Below are positions 34,576-44,928 of a stretch of DNA of 64,000 nucleotides, in pieces. The translations under genes were made by a program, and so were the position numbers. How positions within the stretch are numbered: the stretch's first letter is position 1; each line of letters begins with the position of its first letter. The notes beneath the pieces were generated by a model, which was not told the DNA's origin, ran no database searches, and was given only the letters and a program-made list of their open reading frames with translations. This DNA comes from Rhynchopus sp. YZ270_cl-10 (lineage: Eukaryota; Euglenozoa; Diplonemea; Diplonemida; Diplonemidae): the NCBI GenBank assembly GCA_964035575.1, contig OZ037860.1, positions 334,689 to 398,688 of the forward strand, in the 5' to 3' direction.

Positions 34576-35687
34576 GACGGAGCAGAGCGCTGAGGTGAAG
34601 ACGATATAGGTGCTTGGAGACTGGGTTGCAGAGTGAGGAAAACGATAAAAAAAAAGGGCGCTTTTTTTTTCTTGCATTATTGCGGAATGCAGCTAGAGGT
34701 TTGCGGGAGCGAGGGGTATTTTTTTTTTGGGGGGGGAATGGGGGGGACCTCTGGGGTATTATGAACGAGAAAGAAAGTAAGAAGGAGGGTGAAAAGGGGC
34801 TGAAAAATGACCGTTTTCACTCCCCCTTCCGCACCCCCCCCCCCCCCCAAGCCAAGAAAAAGACATCCACACATTTATTGAAAAATCCACACCCTCGTAA
34901 AATTTTTTTTAAATTCATTTTTGTTGTTGAGGAAGATACCCATTGGTCGCAGGAGCACTTCTTCCTCTCCTCAAATTGAAGGAAGAAGGGGAACAAATTA
35001 GCGTGAAGATAAAGATAATTTTAAATCTCCCTTTTGTCACAATGGGCTCAACAGAGTCCGCTCAACAAAGAAAAAAAAAACTGTATTTCCGCTGGGGGGG
35101 AAATTTTTTTTTTAAAGATGAATCTAAGCATTACGAGAGTTTTGTTTGTGTTTTTTTTTCAGAGCAAAAGCTCAGTGTGTTGTTTGCGGCAAAAAAAAAC
35201 AAAAAAAAAGGGTGGGCTGCAAAAATAGAAAAGTTGAAATAATGAATACGCCTCGCGTGCATACACAGAACCCCAAAAAAAAAAATAGTTATTTTTTCAT
35301 ACATTTTCTATTCTACTGAACAGAAGGAAAATGAAAAAAAAAAACAAAAAAAAAGTTAGCTAGCCACGCTCCTAACTATTCATGCGCCTCTCCCCTTTTG
35401 TTTTTCTTTGCTCAAAAAAAAAAATGTGATGGCAAAATAGTACAAAAAAAAGGGGGGGAGATAGGGGAACGCCCTAAAATGGAAAAGGAACACATCACTC
35501 GTCTTGATTTATGATGTTTTTTTTTTTATAAAAAAAAGCAAGAACAATACCCCATCATGGTTTTAAATCCAAGCTCCGGGGGGGTAGCACCGCTAGCGTG
35601 ACTCCGCTAGATATGTCGGGAGTAGAACGCGACGATTATAGTGCAATTATTTCAACATAACACTATGAATTTCAATACAATTGAAAG

Positions 35688-35795
35688 CAGAGTTGTAAAT
35701 ACAAAGCCCCCCTCTCGTGTACAGAATACCTTGGTGCATGACCGGCTGCACCGGGGGTGTGGACACTCTACAACCATTTCATGGTTTACATCTGC
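35688..35795 (+). repeat. Family B repeat, long copy
   Basis: GAGTTGTAAATACAAAGC then CCTCTCGTG, continuing through TGACCGGCTGCA and CCATTTCATGGTTTACAT. The long copy at 42634 has the same order of blocks. Confidence 0.65.
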
Positions 35796-36780
35796 CTTAT
35801 TGAAATTCACAGGTATATTGGGATAAAAAAAATCGCCTCTCTTGGACGACAAGGCACTTAACGCTCCATAGATATATCACCCACCCCCCTCTCGGAGTGG
35901 AGTCGATAACCACAGGAGGCGCGCGTTTCTATACTCCGCTACACCTCTGGATCCTAAACAATGATTGAACACCACAGTGGAGTGAAATGACTTCTTTGAT
36001 TTGTAGTGTTATTTGCTTCATCGTTTACGTGAAACTGTAAACTGTAAACTCAACAGTAAAACTTCAAGCTATTTTTTCTTCATCATAGTGCAACCCCCAC
36101 CCCCCCAAAAAAAATCCCCCCCAATGTGTGTCACTGATTCCTCATGTGGTCTCTCGTCCGATCCCCTCACCTTAGCGAGCACATCTTCCTCCGAATATCA
36201 CATTTACAAGACCTCCACAGAAAAGATAAAAAAAATAAAATAAAAATAAAAAAAAAAGTCACCCCACCCCAATTTGTCTCCCTGATAGTTTGATGTCGTG
36301 CTGGACCTTTTCCTCATTTTTTTTTCCTTCAAAAGGAGAGATTTTTTTCTTCTATTCTTGATGATTACGATGATAACAATGATTGAACTACTGAACGGGG
36401 GGGATGGGGTTGAACAGTAGCAAAAAAATAAAAAGAAAAAAGCAAAAATTTTGATTATTTTTTTAAAAGCGTTTTTTTTTTTTTCCTCTTCGAGTGTATT
36501 TTGATAAAAAGGGGGAGGGGGAGATAAAATTCACGCAAAAAAAAACCCACAAAATATTGATTATGATAAAATAGGGTGGGGGGATGGTTGAAGCAAACAA
36601 CTGCCACAGGGTGGATTTCCCAAGGGAAATTCACCTTTGAGTGGAAATTGAAAGAGGGGATATAAAGATCGTTTGTATGTTGAAAAATTGGCTGGTTCTC
36701 TCTGTATTGCTTTGGCTTTTGTTTTTTTGCCGAAAAAAGCATTTTAGTTTGATGTTAAATTGAAAGAGGGGGGGAAAAAA

Positions 36781-36825
36781 AGAAAAGTTTATAAGATGAT
36801 ACTAAGCCTCTCGTGCTTAGTCACC
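36781..36825 (+). repeat. Family A hairpin repeat, best-preserved copy
   Basis: AAAGTTTATAAGATGATA, stem CTAAGC, loop CTCTCGT, stem GCTTAG, then TCACC. Confidence 0.75.
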
Positions 36826-37170
36826 TTCATCGAAAAAAAAGAGAAAAAATGTTAGTAAGGTAACTCGAAACCGGTCACGTCCGTCACCTTGTGAAAGAAA
36901 GCTGGAAGTGCCCCTCCCCCCAGCGTAGTCCCTGAGATTTCCAAAAAAATAAAAAAGCTAGTGCCATGCACTACCACTTTTTTGCAAATAAAAAAAATAA
37001 TAAAAACCCTAGGTTCAAAACTCGGTCGAGCCCGGCCCAGCTCAAATTCGGGTCCCCGGCGGGTTTACGGAATGTGAGAATTCCTCGGGTATCCAACTGC
37101 GGAGTTCAACTTCATTGATATTTGCACCAGACACGAATTATCAGTAACCTCAGTACAAGAGACGGTGGTC

Positions 37171-37330
37171 ATAGCATCAAGGTTCCTGGCGAAGCCAGGG
37201 TACGCAATAATTCAAAAAACTGCGCTTAAATTTGTACATTTTTACAGCCATACGATGTCATGGGAAGGTGGGTTGCAAATTTGCGCCGCAGGCGCACGGT
37301 ACGCTACTTTTATTATTTCGCCATGCTGCA
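37171..37330. repeat. Dispersed repeat shared with 41510-41670
   Basis: Shared blocks in order: TGGCGAAGCCA, GGTACGCAA, CATTTTTACAGCCA and CGCCGCAGGCGCACGGTACG. The spacing is similar, with moderate divergence. No coding capacity; the ends are not resolved. Confidence 0.65.
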
Positions 37331-37640
37331 TGTTTCCTTTTCCTTCGGCGTTTGATCAATTGAGTCGCGCTTTGGCTGTGACGGGGTCACTTTGTTCATG
37401 AGGCCAGTTCTGGTCACTCTCAGAGGCTTATGTCTCTGCGTGTCTGGCAAGTGTAAACTTTCTGAAAAAAGAAAAAAAAAAGTGGTAGTGCCAGTGGTAG
37501 TGCCCGGCACTAGCAAGAAAATTTTCAAAATTAAATAGGTAGTGCCGATGCACTAGCAGTTTGGGCAAGCTAGACTACACTGCCTCCCCCATGCACGCTT
37601 CCCAAAAAAAAAATATATATATATAGTTGCAAACCAAACA

Positions 37641-37692
37641 AAAAGAAAAGTTTGGTGAAAGATGAACCGAACACCTCGTGTTTAGTTATCCA
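37641..37692 (+). repeat. Family A hairpin repeat, changed stem
   Basis: AAAAGTTTGGTGAAAGATGAAC with arms GAACA and TGTTT around CCTCG. The arms differ from the CTAAGC/GCTTAG form yet still pair, with one G-U. Confidence 0.5.
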
Positions 37693-38037
37693 AAGAGGAA
37701 AAGAAAAGCTGTAAGACGCGCCTCTTTTGCGCACACACATTTAACGAAAAGAAGAGCTAAACCCAAAAGGGGTTTCACTCTTGAGTAAATACAATGGCAA
37801 TACTCTGGGTAAATAAGAAACAAAGCCACTCCTCTGTAAAAAGTTTTTTTTCAAAAAATAAAACTTCGTTGTAGCACAGAGGGTTTTGTATTTGAATATC
37901 CCTGGATTTTTTTTTCCTCTTTTTTTTTCCTTCTCAGGGGCAATCAAAACTCAAAACTCAAAAAAAAAACCCCCTCCCCCCCGTGTATATTCCCCACCCT
38001 CCCCAGCCTCCTCATCTCATCTCTCTTTTTTTTTTTT

Positions 38038-39570
38038 TTAGCAGACGCTCAAAAGTTGTTCTCTGGTCATGATGGTGCCATCTTCGAGAGTGGCCGCACC
38101 TCCTTGGGGCAGCATTCTGCCGAGAGAGTGAAACGAGGCGGCGTCGGTTCTGTCTAGCGCAATGGCACGCTTGTAGAGGCAGCTTTTGGTTGCAGTGCTT
38201 CCGTTGTTGAGCTTGGTCACTTCTGCGTCAGACATGAGGTCGCCCAACGCCCTGAACGCCCAGCCATCCTCAGGGTCAATATGAATCGCCCGCTTAAAGA
38301 GCTGTTCCTTCGTCAAATAAGATCCATCCTCCATCAGCGTCTCCTCCTCCAACGGCACCAGCCACGCCAATTTATTATACGCTATGTTATCCATCGGGTT
38401 TAACGTAATCGCCCTTTTATATAAATCCTCTTTTGTAAAGGCAATACCATTTTCGAGCTTCGTTGTCCCCCTTTTTGGAAGCAGGTCACCAAGGTTGTGG
38501 TAGGCCCAACTGTGTTCGGGGTCGAGGGTGATAGCGCGTTTGAAGAGTTGCCCTTTTGAAAATTCTGAGCCTTCGATGAAAGCGGTGCCTCGATTGGGAA
38601 GCGACATCGCGAGTCTGGAGTAGTCTTCACTGGTGATCGGGAGCGGGTGTGGAGATGGGTGCGCGCCTTTGAGAATCATTTCTTCGGTGATTTCGAGGAT
38701 CTGTGTCGGGTGCATATCGGTGCTGATGTCCGAATCAAGCTTGGGAAGGTCCTCTGGGTATGAGTCAGCAGTCACAGCGGCAACGATGGCGGCAACGTCC
38801 TCAGGAGAGTACTCCTCAATGAGAATAGGGTGTGATAAGGAGAGCAGGGTTGCGTCCATATTGACCATGCGAAGTCTGACCTTTTCGCGGATGGTCAGAA
38901 TATTGGAGGAGAGGTCCGCTGCGCGTTTTAAGGACTCTGTTTGCTGTCCGTTGTCAGCGTCCTCGAGAACGGAGATGGTCGTGTTGATCTCATTGACGTA
39001 TGTCGTGAGGAGCAGTTTGTCGCAGCCACGCTCGAGGTTTTGTCTGTCAATTTGCTCCTGGGTTTCCTCGGTACAGCGGTGCTGCGCCTCTTGGAGCGTG
39101 AGGAGCGTGAAGTTTGTGTCGCGGGAGAGCAGGCTGTCCTCTTCGTCCATGGTTTTGAGCGCCGTGAGGTGGTCGTTTGCTTGCTGCAGCGCGGTGCGGA
39201 GGGTCGTGATGGCGGAAAGGCGTTCCCCGGTTTGGGAGTTGGCACGGAGTTTAATGCCTGCGTATTTATGTCCTTTGTGTGCACCGTGGTGTTGGCATTG
39301 GTCACAGATAAGCGTGCTTTTGCATTGAGGCTCGACGCACATCCACTGCAAGACGTCGCCATGATGCGTGCACCTCCCCCACGCACCCATCGGCACAATA
39401 GACTCCGAGTGTGTCGCTACATCCTTCGGACGGTGTACCCTTGCGAAGCACTCCTCCTCACTGCAGACAAAGAGCTCAGTGCAGATACCACACTGGTGGG
39501 AGGCAGGGGACCCACAATTTTCACATGTTGGGATGATTAAGGGGACAGGGTCAAGCGCCACGCGCACCAT
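38038..39570 (-). CDS. B-box zinc-finger protein with TPR-like repeats
   Basis: A single exon of 510 residues from an ATG at 39570. Two B-box-like zinc modules open it: CENCGSPASHQCGICTEL (residues 16-33) and RCTHHGDVLQWMC with CDQCQHHGAHKGHKYAG (about 87-128), the latter with full Cys/His spacing. A coiled coil spans about 130-260, giving the B-box/coiled-coil order of TRIM proteins without a RING. The C-terminal 190 residues hold five units of about 40 residues. Each has a helix pair such as LYKRAITLNPMDNIAYNKLA and a linker ending in L-x-(D/N)-G-x4-(T/S)-K, as in ATLEDGTIMTREQLL. They look like TPR relatives and suggest protein binding. I do not know the pathway. The repeat units are similar enough to point to recent duplication. 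Confidence 0.75.
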   Translation of the reverse strand: MVRVALDPVPLIIPTCENCGSPASHQCGICTELFVCSEEECFARVHRPKDVATHSESIVPMGAWGRCTHHGDVLQWMCVEPQCKSTLICDQCQHHGAHKGHKYAGIKLRANSQTGERLSAITTLRTALQQANDHLTALKTMDEEDSLLSRDTNFTLLTLQEAQHRCTEETQEQIDRQNLERGCDKLLLTTYVNEINTTISVLEDADNGQQTESLKRAADLSSNILTIREKVRLRMVNMDATLLSLSHPILIEEYSPEDVAAIVAAVTADSYPEDLPKLDSDISTDMHPTQILEITEEMILKGAHPSPHPLPITSEDYSRLAMSLPNRGTAFIEGSEFSKGQLFKRAITLDPEHSWAYHNLGDLLPKRGTTKLENGIAFTKEDLYKRAITLNPMDNIAYNKLAWLVPLEEETLMEDGSYLTKEQLFKRAIHIDPEDGWAFRALGDLMSDAEVTKLNNGSTATKSCLYKRAIALDRTDAASFHSLGRMLPQGGAATLEDGTIMTREQLLSVC

Positions 39571-39899
39571 CAGTTGGGGTGTCTCCTAATTAAGTGTTAT
39601 TGTAGAAGAGGGAGAGAGAGAGAGGGAGGGTGAGGGTGAGGTGAAAGTAAATTTGGGGGAGGTGGGGGGTGGGTGTTAAATTCTGAGCTCGTTTCTGTCT
39701 TTTTTTGTTGTTGTTGGCAAAACGTGGCATGGAGGGGGGGGAGGGGGAGAGGGAGAGAGAAAAGAGGCAGGTGAAATAAAATAATAATTGGCGTGTATTG
39801 TGTAGCCTCCAATAGTCCTTCCATTTTGTTGCTTGAAAAAAAGAGATACAAAAAATAATTTGGTTTGCAATAAATCTTTTTTCTCAGCAGAGGAAGGGA

Positions 39900-40329
39900 C
39901 ATGGATGTCCAAAGTACTTGAAGGATATCAAGTACTTGATCCCCCAAAAAATCCAATACTTGATACTTCAAGTACTTGACACCCTATTTTTTTTTCTAGT
40001 ACTTTTTTACTTGTTCTCCCTCTGTCAAGTACTTTTTTCACAAAAAAAACGTCAAGTACTTGATCAAGTACAAAAAAAAAGTGGGTACTTGATCAAGTAC
40101 TTGACGTTTTTTTGCGAAAACAAGTACTTGACAGACTCTGCCAGAGGGTAAAAAAGTAAAAAAGTACGAGAAAAAAAAATAGGGTATCAAGTACTTGATT
40201 TCTGTCAAGTACTTGATCAATCTTCAAGTACTTGACTGTCATTTTGAGAGGAAAAAAAAGGGGGGGTCAAGTACTTCAAGTACCATAAAAAATCCGAAAA
40301 AAGTACTTCAAGTACTTTGGACATCCATG
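39900..40329. mobile_element. 430-bp palindromic MITE built from CAAGTACTTG units
   Basis: Ends are perfect inverted repeats beginning CATGGATGTCCAAAGTAC. The interior contains many CAAGTACTTGA palindromes arranged symmetrically around about 40078, so either strand folds into one long hairpin. The 6-base duplication AAGGGA flanks it at 39894-39899 and 40330-40335. The CAT start and 6-base duplication match the two elements at 7822 and 7888. Confidence 0.85.
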
Positions 40330-40490
40330 AAGGGAGAGACTTTTCCAGAATAAAGAAAAAAAAAGAGAAAAATTTAAATTGCAAAACAGGATTGCAAATT
40401 TGCCGTAAAACGTGGAACACGTCTTTTGAGGAGTGAAGGCTGCCTGCGACAGGCTGTCGTCGTTCCGTTAGAGAAATTTAAAAAAAAAAA

Positions 40491-40596
40491 ATTATGCTGA
40501 CAATCACTTTAGACCAACTAGGTAAAGGTCGGGGTACTCAATATCGGCTGAAGCCTATGAACGGCAGAAGGAAAAGACGCAGGTTGTCCTCAACCA
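40491..40596 (+). repeat. Family E structured repeat
   Basis: CTGACAATCA, stem CTTTA (40507-40511), stem TAAAG (40523-40527), then GTACTCAATATCGGCTGAAGCC and, later, GGTTGTCCTCAACC. Confidence 0.7.
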
Positions 40597-40769
40597 CCAC
40601 CATCCATACCAATACAACGTGGGTTGTGTGATATGACAAATGCTTTTTTGTTTTTGAGTAAGGACCGTATCGCATGGGAAGACAGTGCTCTGTAAGAAAA
40701 AAGAATTCTGAAGAATGGACAACCTGAAGGGTGGGGGCATCAATCGGCTAGTTGATCTACGAGTCAGAA

Positions 40770-40810
40770 AAAAAGGCAAGATGAATGTGCCTCGCGTGCA
40801 CGCACATATC
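40770..40810 (+). repeat. Family C hairpin repeat
   Basis: GGCAAGATGAAT, arm GTGC, loop CTCGCGT, arm GCAC, then GCACATATC. It lies directly before a family B copy. Confidence 0.55.
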
Positions 40811-40814
40811 TTTA

Positions 40815-40862
40815 AAAAAGAAAGTAGACTTGAAATACAAAGCCCTCTCGTGACAGTGTACC
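40815..40862 (+). repeat. Family B hairpin repeat, short copy
   Basis: GTAGACTTGAAATACAAAGC, loop CCTCTCGTG, then ACAGTGTACC. Confidence 0.65.
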
Positions 40863-41132
40863 AAAGAAATTAAGGTGGCGACGGATCAGATCGACGACAT
40901 ATCGCAAATAAAAAATACCCCACAAAAGACCTGAATGTTTCCTCTGTGGTATTTCTACATTTCTATTTGTACTTTTTGTTTGAAAAATAAAGCGCGCAAA
41001 ATGATTTTCCGAGCACCCGTTTCTATGAGAAAATCGACAAAAAAAAAATCTGTGAAAAGTTTGTCGTCTGCTACCTTCGTTGTCACCGATCAGAAATAGA
41101 GTAGCTTTTTTTACCCCGCTTTACTTCCCAAC

Positions 41133-41180
41133 CAGGCCTAATGCTAACTTTGGGGGAGGGGGGAAAAAAGTGAACCAGCG

Positions 41181-41216
<36 letters not shown>

Positions 41217-41896
41217 GAAAAAAAAATTTCCCTCCGGGAAGGGGTCCAGGGTTTTCGCTTATTTTCATGAAAGATTTTTCCCCCCAAAACCGTGAAGATA
41301 TGTCCAAAAAGGGCCAATTTTTTTTTTTTTGAGCTCCGCGCGAAAAGGTCCGTTCATTTCGCGTAAATACGTGATGACGTGGGATGGTAACGTGCATCAA
41401 GAACCAAACCAAAGCACTTTTCTCCCGCTTTTCCACGTCAAGCCGTCGCACTAGGTTCTTTCTTATGAACGCAACCTTCCCTCAGTACAACAAGAAACGG
41501 CGGTTGACATCAAAACTTTCTGGCGAAGCCACGGTACGCAACATTTCAAAAATTGTGACCTAAAACCGAACATTTTTACAGCCAAACTATGGTGGAGGGC
41601 TGTGGGCTGCCAGTTTTTGAGCTGCGCCGCAGGCGCACGGTACGCTACTTTTTTTATTTTCGCCGGCAAGGAGGCCGCATCATTGAGTCCCTGAAACAAG
41701 TCTCCATCGTCACCTCCTGAAGATGCGGGCGCAGGCGCTCACATCTCCAGGACCAAGGTACCCACGGCATACCACAGGCAGAGAACCCCCCGTCCCAAAA
41801 ACCCCTATTTTAAGGGTGAACCAGCGAACCAGCGGATAAAAAAAAAAAATAATAAATAAAAGTGAACCAGCGAACCAGCGGATAGCATTAGGCCTG
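41133..41896. repeat. Inverted-repeat region enclosing A-runs and a dispersed repeat
   Basis: CAGGCCTAATGCTA at 41133-41146 is repeated in inverse at 41883-41896, and GTGAACCAGCG units lie inside both arms. The enclosed part holds the second copy of the 37171 repeat (41510-41670). It may be a composite or foldback element; no target duplication is resolved. Confidence 0.45.
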
Positions 41897-41915
41897 GGGA
41901 TTCCCAACTCTGTCA

Positions 41916-41949
<34 letters not shown>

Positions 41950-42633
41950 AGAAAGATGTGTCAAAAAAACGTCGGTAATGAAATACTCCACGCATTTGGT
42001 ACATATACTACCTCTCTGGGAAAACACCAAATAAAATACGTCAAAAATAGGAAAAACCGTTTTTTAAAAAAACTTTAGATTTAAATAGGGGAAGGAGGGG
42101 GGAGGGATGAGAGAGAAAAGAATGGTGGTCTTGCCTGAAAACTTGCGTTCAGATGAAAGACGCCATTCCACAGGAAAGCTTTGTAGAAGGATAAGCGATT
42201 ACCCTTGTGTTTTATTTTTAAAAAAGTTATTGTTGTATTGAATCGTTACCGTATCGTTTTAGTTTTTGTTTTTGTTGCTGTACTCTTCAAACACCAAGAG
42301 TGTTGAAGTGGTAGGCACATTCTTTTGAAACCTTTATTTGTTTTTTGAGCCCTTCGTTTTCAGAAGAGCGACTCTATCTTCCACAAAAAAAAAATTCTGT
42401 TGTTGCTCAGCATTTTTTTTGGAAGAGAAAAAAGAAAAAGATCGGGTCTTTTGTTTGTGCGCTCAAAGCCGGGAAAACAAAAAGGTGAAAAAATGTGTTA
42501 AACTGAAGTACGGTTGTTGTGGTTAATTGAGTACTCAAAGAAAACAAGCAAGCTTCTGTTTTTTTCAATCCGTTTTGTTTGCCCTGCAGCGCTGCCTCCA
42601 ATCTTTTTAGAATTGACAACAAGTTGTTTTATC

Positions 42634-42739
42634 AAAAAAAAAGTAGAGTTGAAATACAAAGCCCCTCTCATGAACAGTGTACCTTTGGTACAATGACCGG
42701 CTGTATGCAGTCCGACAATCCATTTCGTGGTTTACATGG
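42634..42739 (+). repeat. Family B repeat, long copy
   Basis: GTAGAGTTGAAATACAAAGC, CCTCTCATG, AACAGTGTACC, then TGACCGGCTGTATGCAG and CCATTTCGTGGTTTACATGG. Confidence 0.65.
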
Positions 42740-43227
42740 AAAAAAAAAGAGAAACGTTGGTAGTCTAAGTTTCGCGTACTTAGCCATCAACAAAAAAACC
42801 CCCCTATGTGTCTTGGATAGAGAAATGTACACGGCGGAGAACCTTTTACCATCGCCATCCCCTTCCCTCCCCTTTAAAATAGTGAAGCTGTAAGTGGCAC
42901 AAAAAAGAAAAAAACAGAAGTCTGCTCAATGAGAGTGAATAGGTGAAAACCTCAAATTTGACAAAAAAAAAGTTTCGACAAATTTGACAAACAAAAATAA
43001 CCTAAAGAAAGCGTAACGTTTCGCATTTGGCACAAAAAAAGACAAAAAACCGTCCAAGAAAAAAAGGAAGCGGTGGTTGGAGTAGCTCCCTACATCGGAA
43101 ACAATCTGCGTGCAAAATCATTTCCGACGATTGTATGTCGAATGGGGATTGCTCCAATATTTTTTTTTGATTTTCAACGTTAATATCCTCGCCTCGTTGT
43201 ACTGCTGTAGCAAAAAGGTAAAGAAGA

Positions 43228-44422
43228 TCACATCTTCGAAGGGTACGCCTTTGCCATTGCGTCAGCCTTTGAAAGATGCACGAAGGCGTTGAGAGCGAGG
43301 CAGACGCAGTCCGTCATTGCAGGCACCTTGTCGCTGTCGTTCAGGAGAGCCGCCTTTCCTCCGCTCCTGAGAATGTTGTTGTGTTTTTTGTTCAAACAAA
43401 AGATTAAGATATAATTTTCAATCGAAAGATGGAGTTTTATCCACCAACTTCGTCAAAACAAAAGAAAGTTGACTTGAAATACAACCCGCTCATGACAGGG
43501 CACCTGAAGAAGTCTCATGCTTAGTGACATCGAAAAGATTGGTGGATAAGAATCAATGGTAAAAAAAAACATACCTTGTTGCAACAACGACACACACAGT
43601 TCCGGCACGGTAGCCTAACGCATGCGAGATGTGGCAGAGCGAGCTGTTCTCCATCTCAATGTTCACAACACGTCTGCCTGCGGCGCGGACGGACTGCAGG
43701 TTTTCAATGAGGTTGGGGTACTGGATGTCGGCAATGCGGCCGACCTTGCGGCCTTGGCAGGCGTAGAATCCTGAGGCAGATGCTGTGTGGCCTACTTCAG
43801 AGTTACGCTTCAGGTTCTTCGCCAGACGTGCCAGCGTATTCGTGATGTCCGGATGCGCAGTCGTCACGTACGGAGGGATCCCTCTCAACTCCGTCCCCTG
43901 TACAGACCGTTCCAACTCCTGCACTGCCGGCTTCTCATACAGATTACCGTTGTCAGAGTTCTCCATCAAACGACGTCCATAGAAACGCCCAGTGTTGTCC
44001 ATCCCGATGCCAAGATGTGTGATCGCAAGCGACCCTGCGTCCAACCCTTCCTGCGGGCATCCACAGGTCCCACAGCGGATCAGGTTAAGCCTCCTCTTCG
44101 GCCCCCATTGTCTGGTCTTAGGGTTGAATTCCTTAAGGATGTGAAGCTCTGTCATGACGATTTCAAGGTTATCACATCCCATACCCGTTGACATGCAGGT
44201 CACAGGGAGGCCCTTGTAGGTTCCGGTCATGGTGCAGATTTCGCGGTTTTTGTTATCAAAACGGATCGACCCTTTGTCAAAGAAGGACGCAACGAAGCTG
44301 ACACGCCCCGGGTCGCCCACCAGAAGAATGTTGTCCGCCACGTCAGACTCTTTCGCCATGATGTGGTACACCACACCCTCCGCAGAGATGGGCACCTCCG
44401 TGTTCATGGTTCCGTCACTCAT
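43228..44422 (-). CDS. Uridine phosphorylase
   Basis: Exons 43575-44422 and 43228-43366, joined over a 208-base intron (AG|GTATGT ... CTCAG|G, phase 2), give 328 residues. The enzyme splits uridine with phosphate into uracil and ribose 1-phosphate for pyrimidine salvage. Family marks: VGDPGRVSFVASFFD near the N-terminus (phosphate loop), TGMGCDNLEIVMTEL, RCGTCGCPQEG, and VNIEMENSSLCHISHALGYRAG near residue 265, the Met-Glu-nucleoside pocket typical of the Udp branch rather than of purine phosphorylases. Length is slightly above the bacterial enzyme. The C-terminus is -SKM, which fits the PTS1 peroxisome-targeting consensus; import into a peroxisome-like organelle is inference. A short family B repeat lies downstream of the gene start region at 43461-43505, within the intron. 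Confidence 0.9.
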
Positions 44423-44625
44423 TGTGCACTACTTTTATTAAAGAGAAGAGAAGCAAAGAGGGGAGAGAGAGAGAGAGTCGTATTGTTCCTGGGTGCGTGG
44501 GTGCATGGGTGCATGGGTGTGTGGGGGGTATGAAATCATCGTTTGGTGAGGGGGTAGGAATGATTGAGAAAAAAAAGGAGGAGGAAGGTGGTTGTCGTTT
44601 TGGAAAGATATATGCATGGTTTACA

Positions 44626-44726
44626 AAGTGAAGTTGAGTAGTGCAAAAACGCCTCGTGGGAACGCAAGCACTGACACTCCCCCGCGGGTTATCGAACCCC
44701 CCCGGAGTTGTTGCATTTGGGAGTAC
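44626..44726 (+). repeat. Family D structured repeat
   Basis: AAGTGAAGTTGAGTAGTGC, ACGCCTCGTGGGAACGC, AGCACTGACACTCC, then the hairpin GGGTTATCGAACCC and GGAGT. Read on the minus strand the hairpin has a TTCGATA loop like a tRNA T-arm. Confidence 0.65.
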
Positions 44727-44887
44727 AAAAAGATCTTAAGTACCGTGATATGAGTGGAAAAACACGGCTTTGTTAAAAGATCTTGAGGAGGGTCTTCAAA
44801 ACTCCGAAATTTAGGGGGAAAACGGAGCATTTTTTTGGCCCCTCAAAAAAAAAAAATACTTTACTCAAGGGGAGATTGGGAGAGGAA

Positions 44888-44928
44888 CAATTTGATTTGA
44901 AATACAAAAGCCCTGTGGCGGTGTACCT
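44888..44928 (+). repeat. Family B hairpin repeat, short copy
   Basis: GATTTGAAATACAAAAGCC then CTGTGGCGGTGTACC; TACA and TGTA arms are kept. Confidence 0.5.

Larger units (their letters stand above)
34061..38037. other. Intergenic region between the SNF2-glycosylase and B-box genes
   Basis: About 4 kb without a gene. It holds direct repeats near 34170-34575, repeats B (35688), A (36781, 37641) and weak C copies (35234, 37695), and a longer dispersed repeat at 37171. Long A, T, G and C runs are frequent. Confidence 0.55.
39571..43227. other. Intergenic region between the B-box and uridine phosphorylase genes
   Basis: No host gene is seen. It contains a 430-bp palindromic element, repeats E, C and B, an inverted-repeat region (41133-41896) with A runs longer than 30 bases, the second copy of the 37171 repeat, and a long family B copy. 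Confidence 0.6.

Noticed and set aside
36991-37130. rRNA-like G/C-rich stretch
   Set aside because: Short, with no recognisable rRNA core sequence.
41170-41220. Long A-run as a polyadenylated retrogene tail
   Set aside because: No transcript-like or coding sequence precedes it, and such runs are common throughout the spacers.
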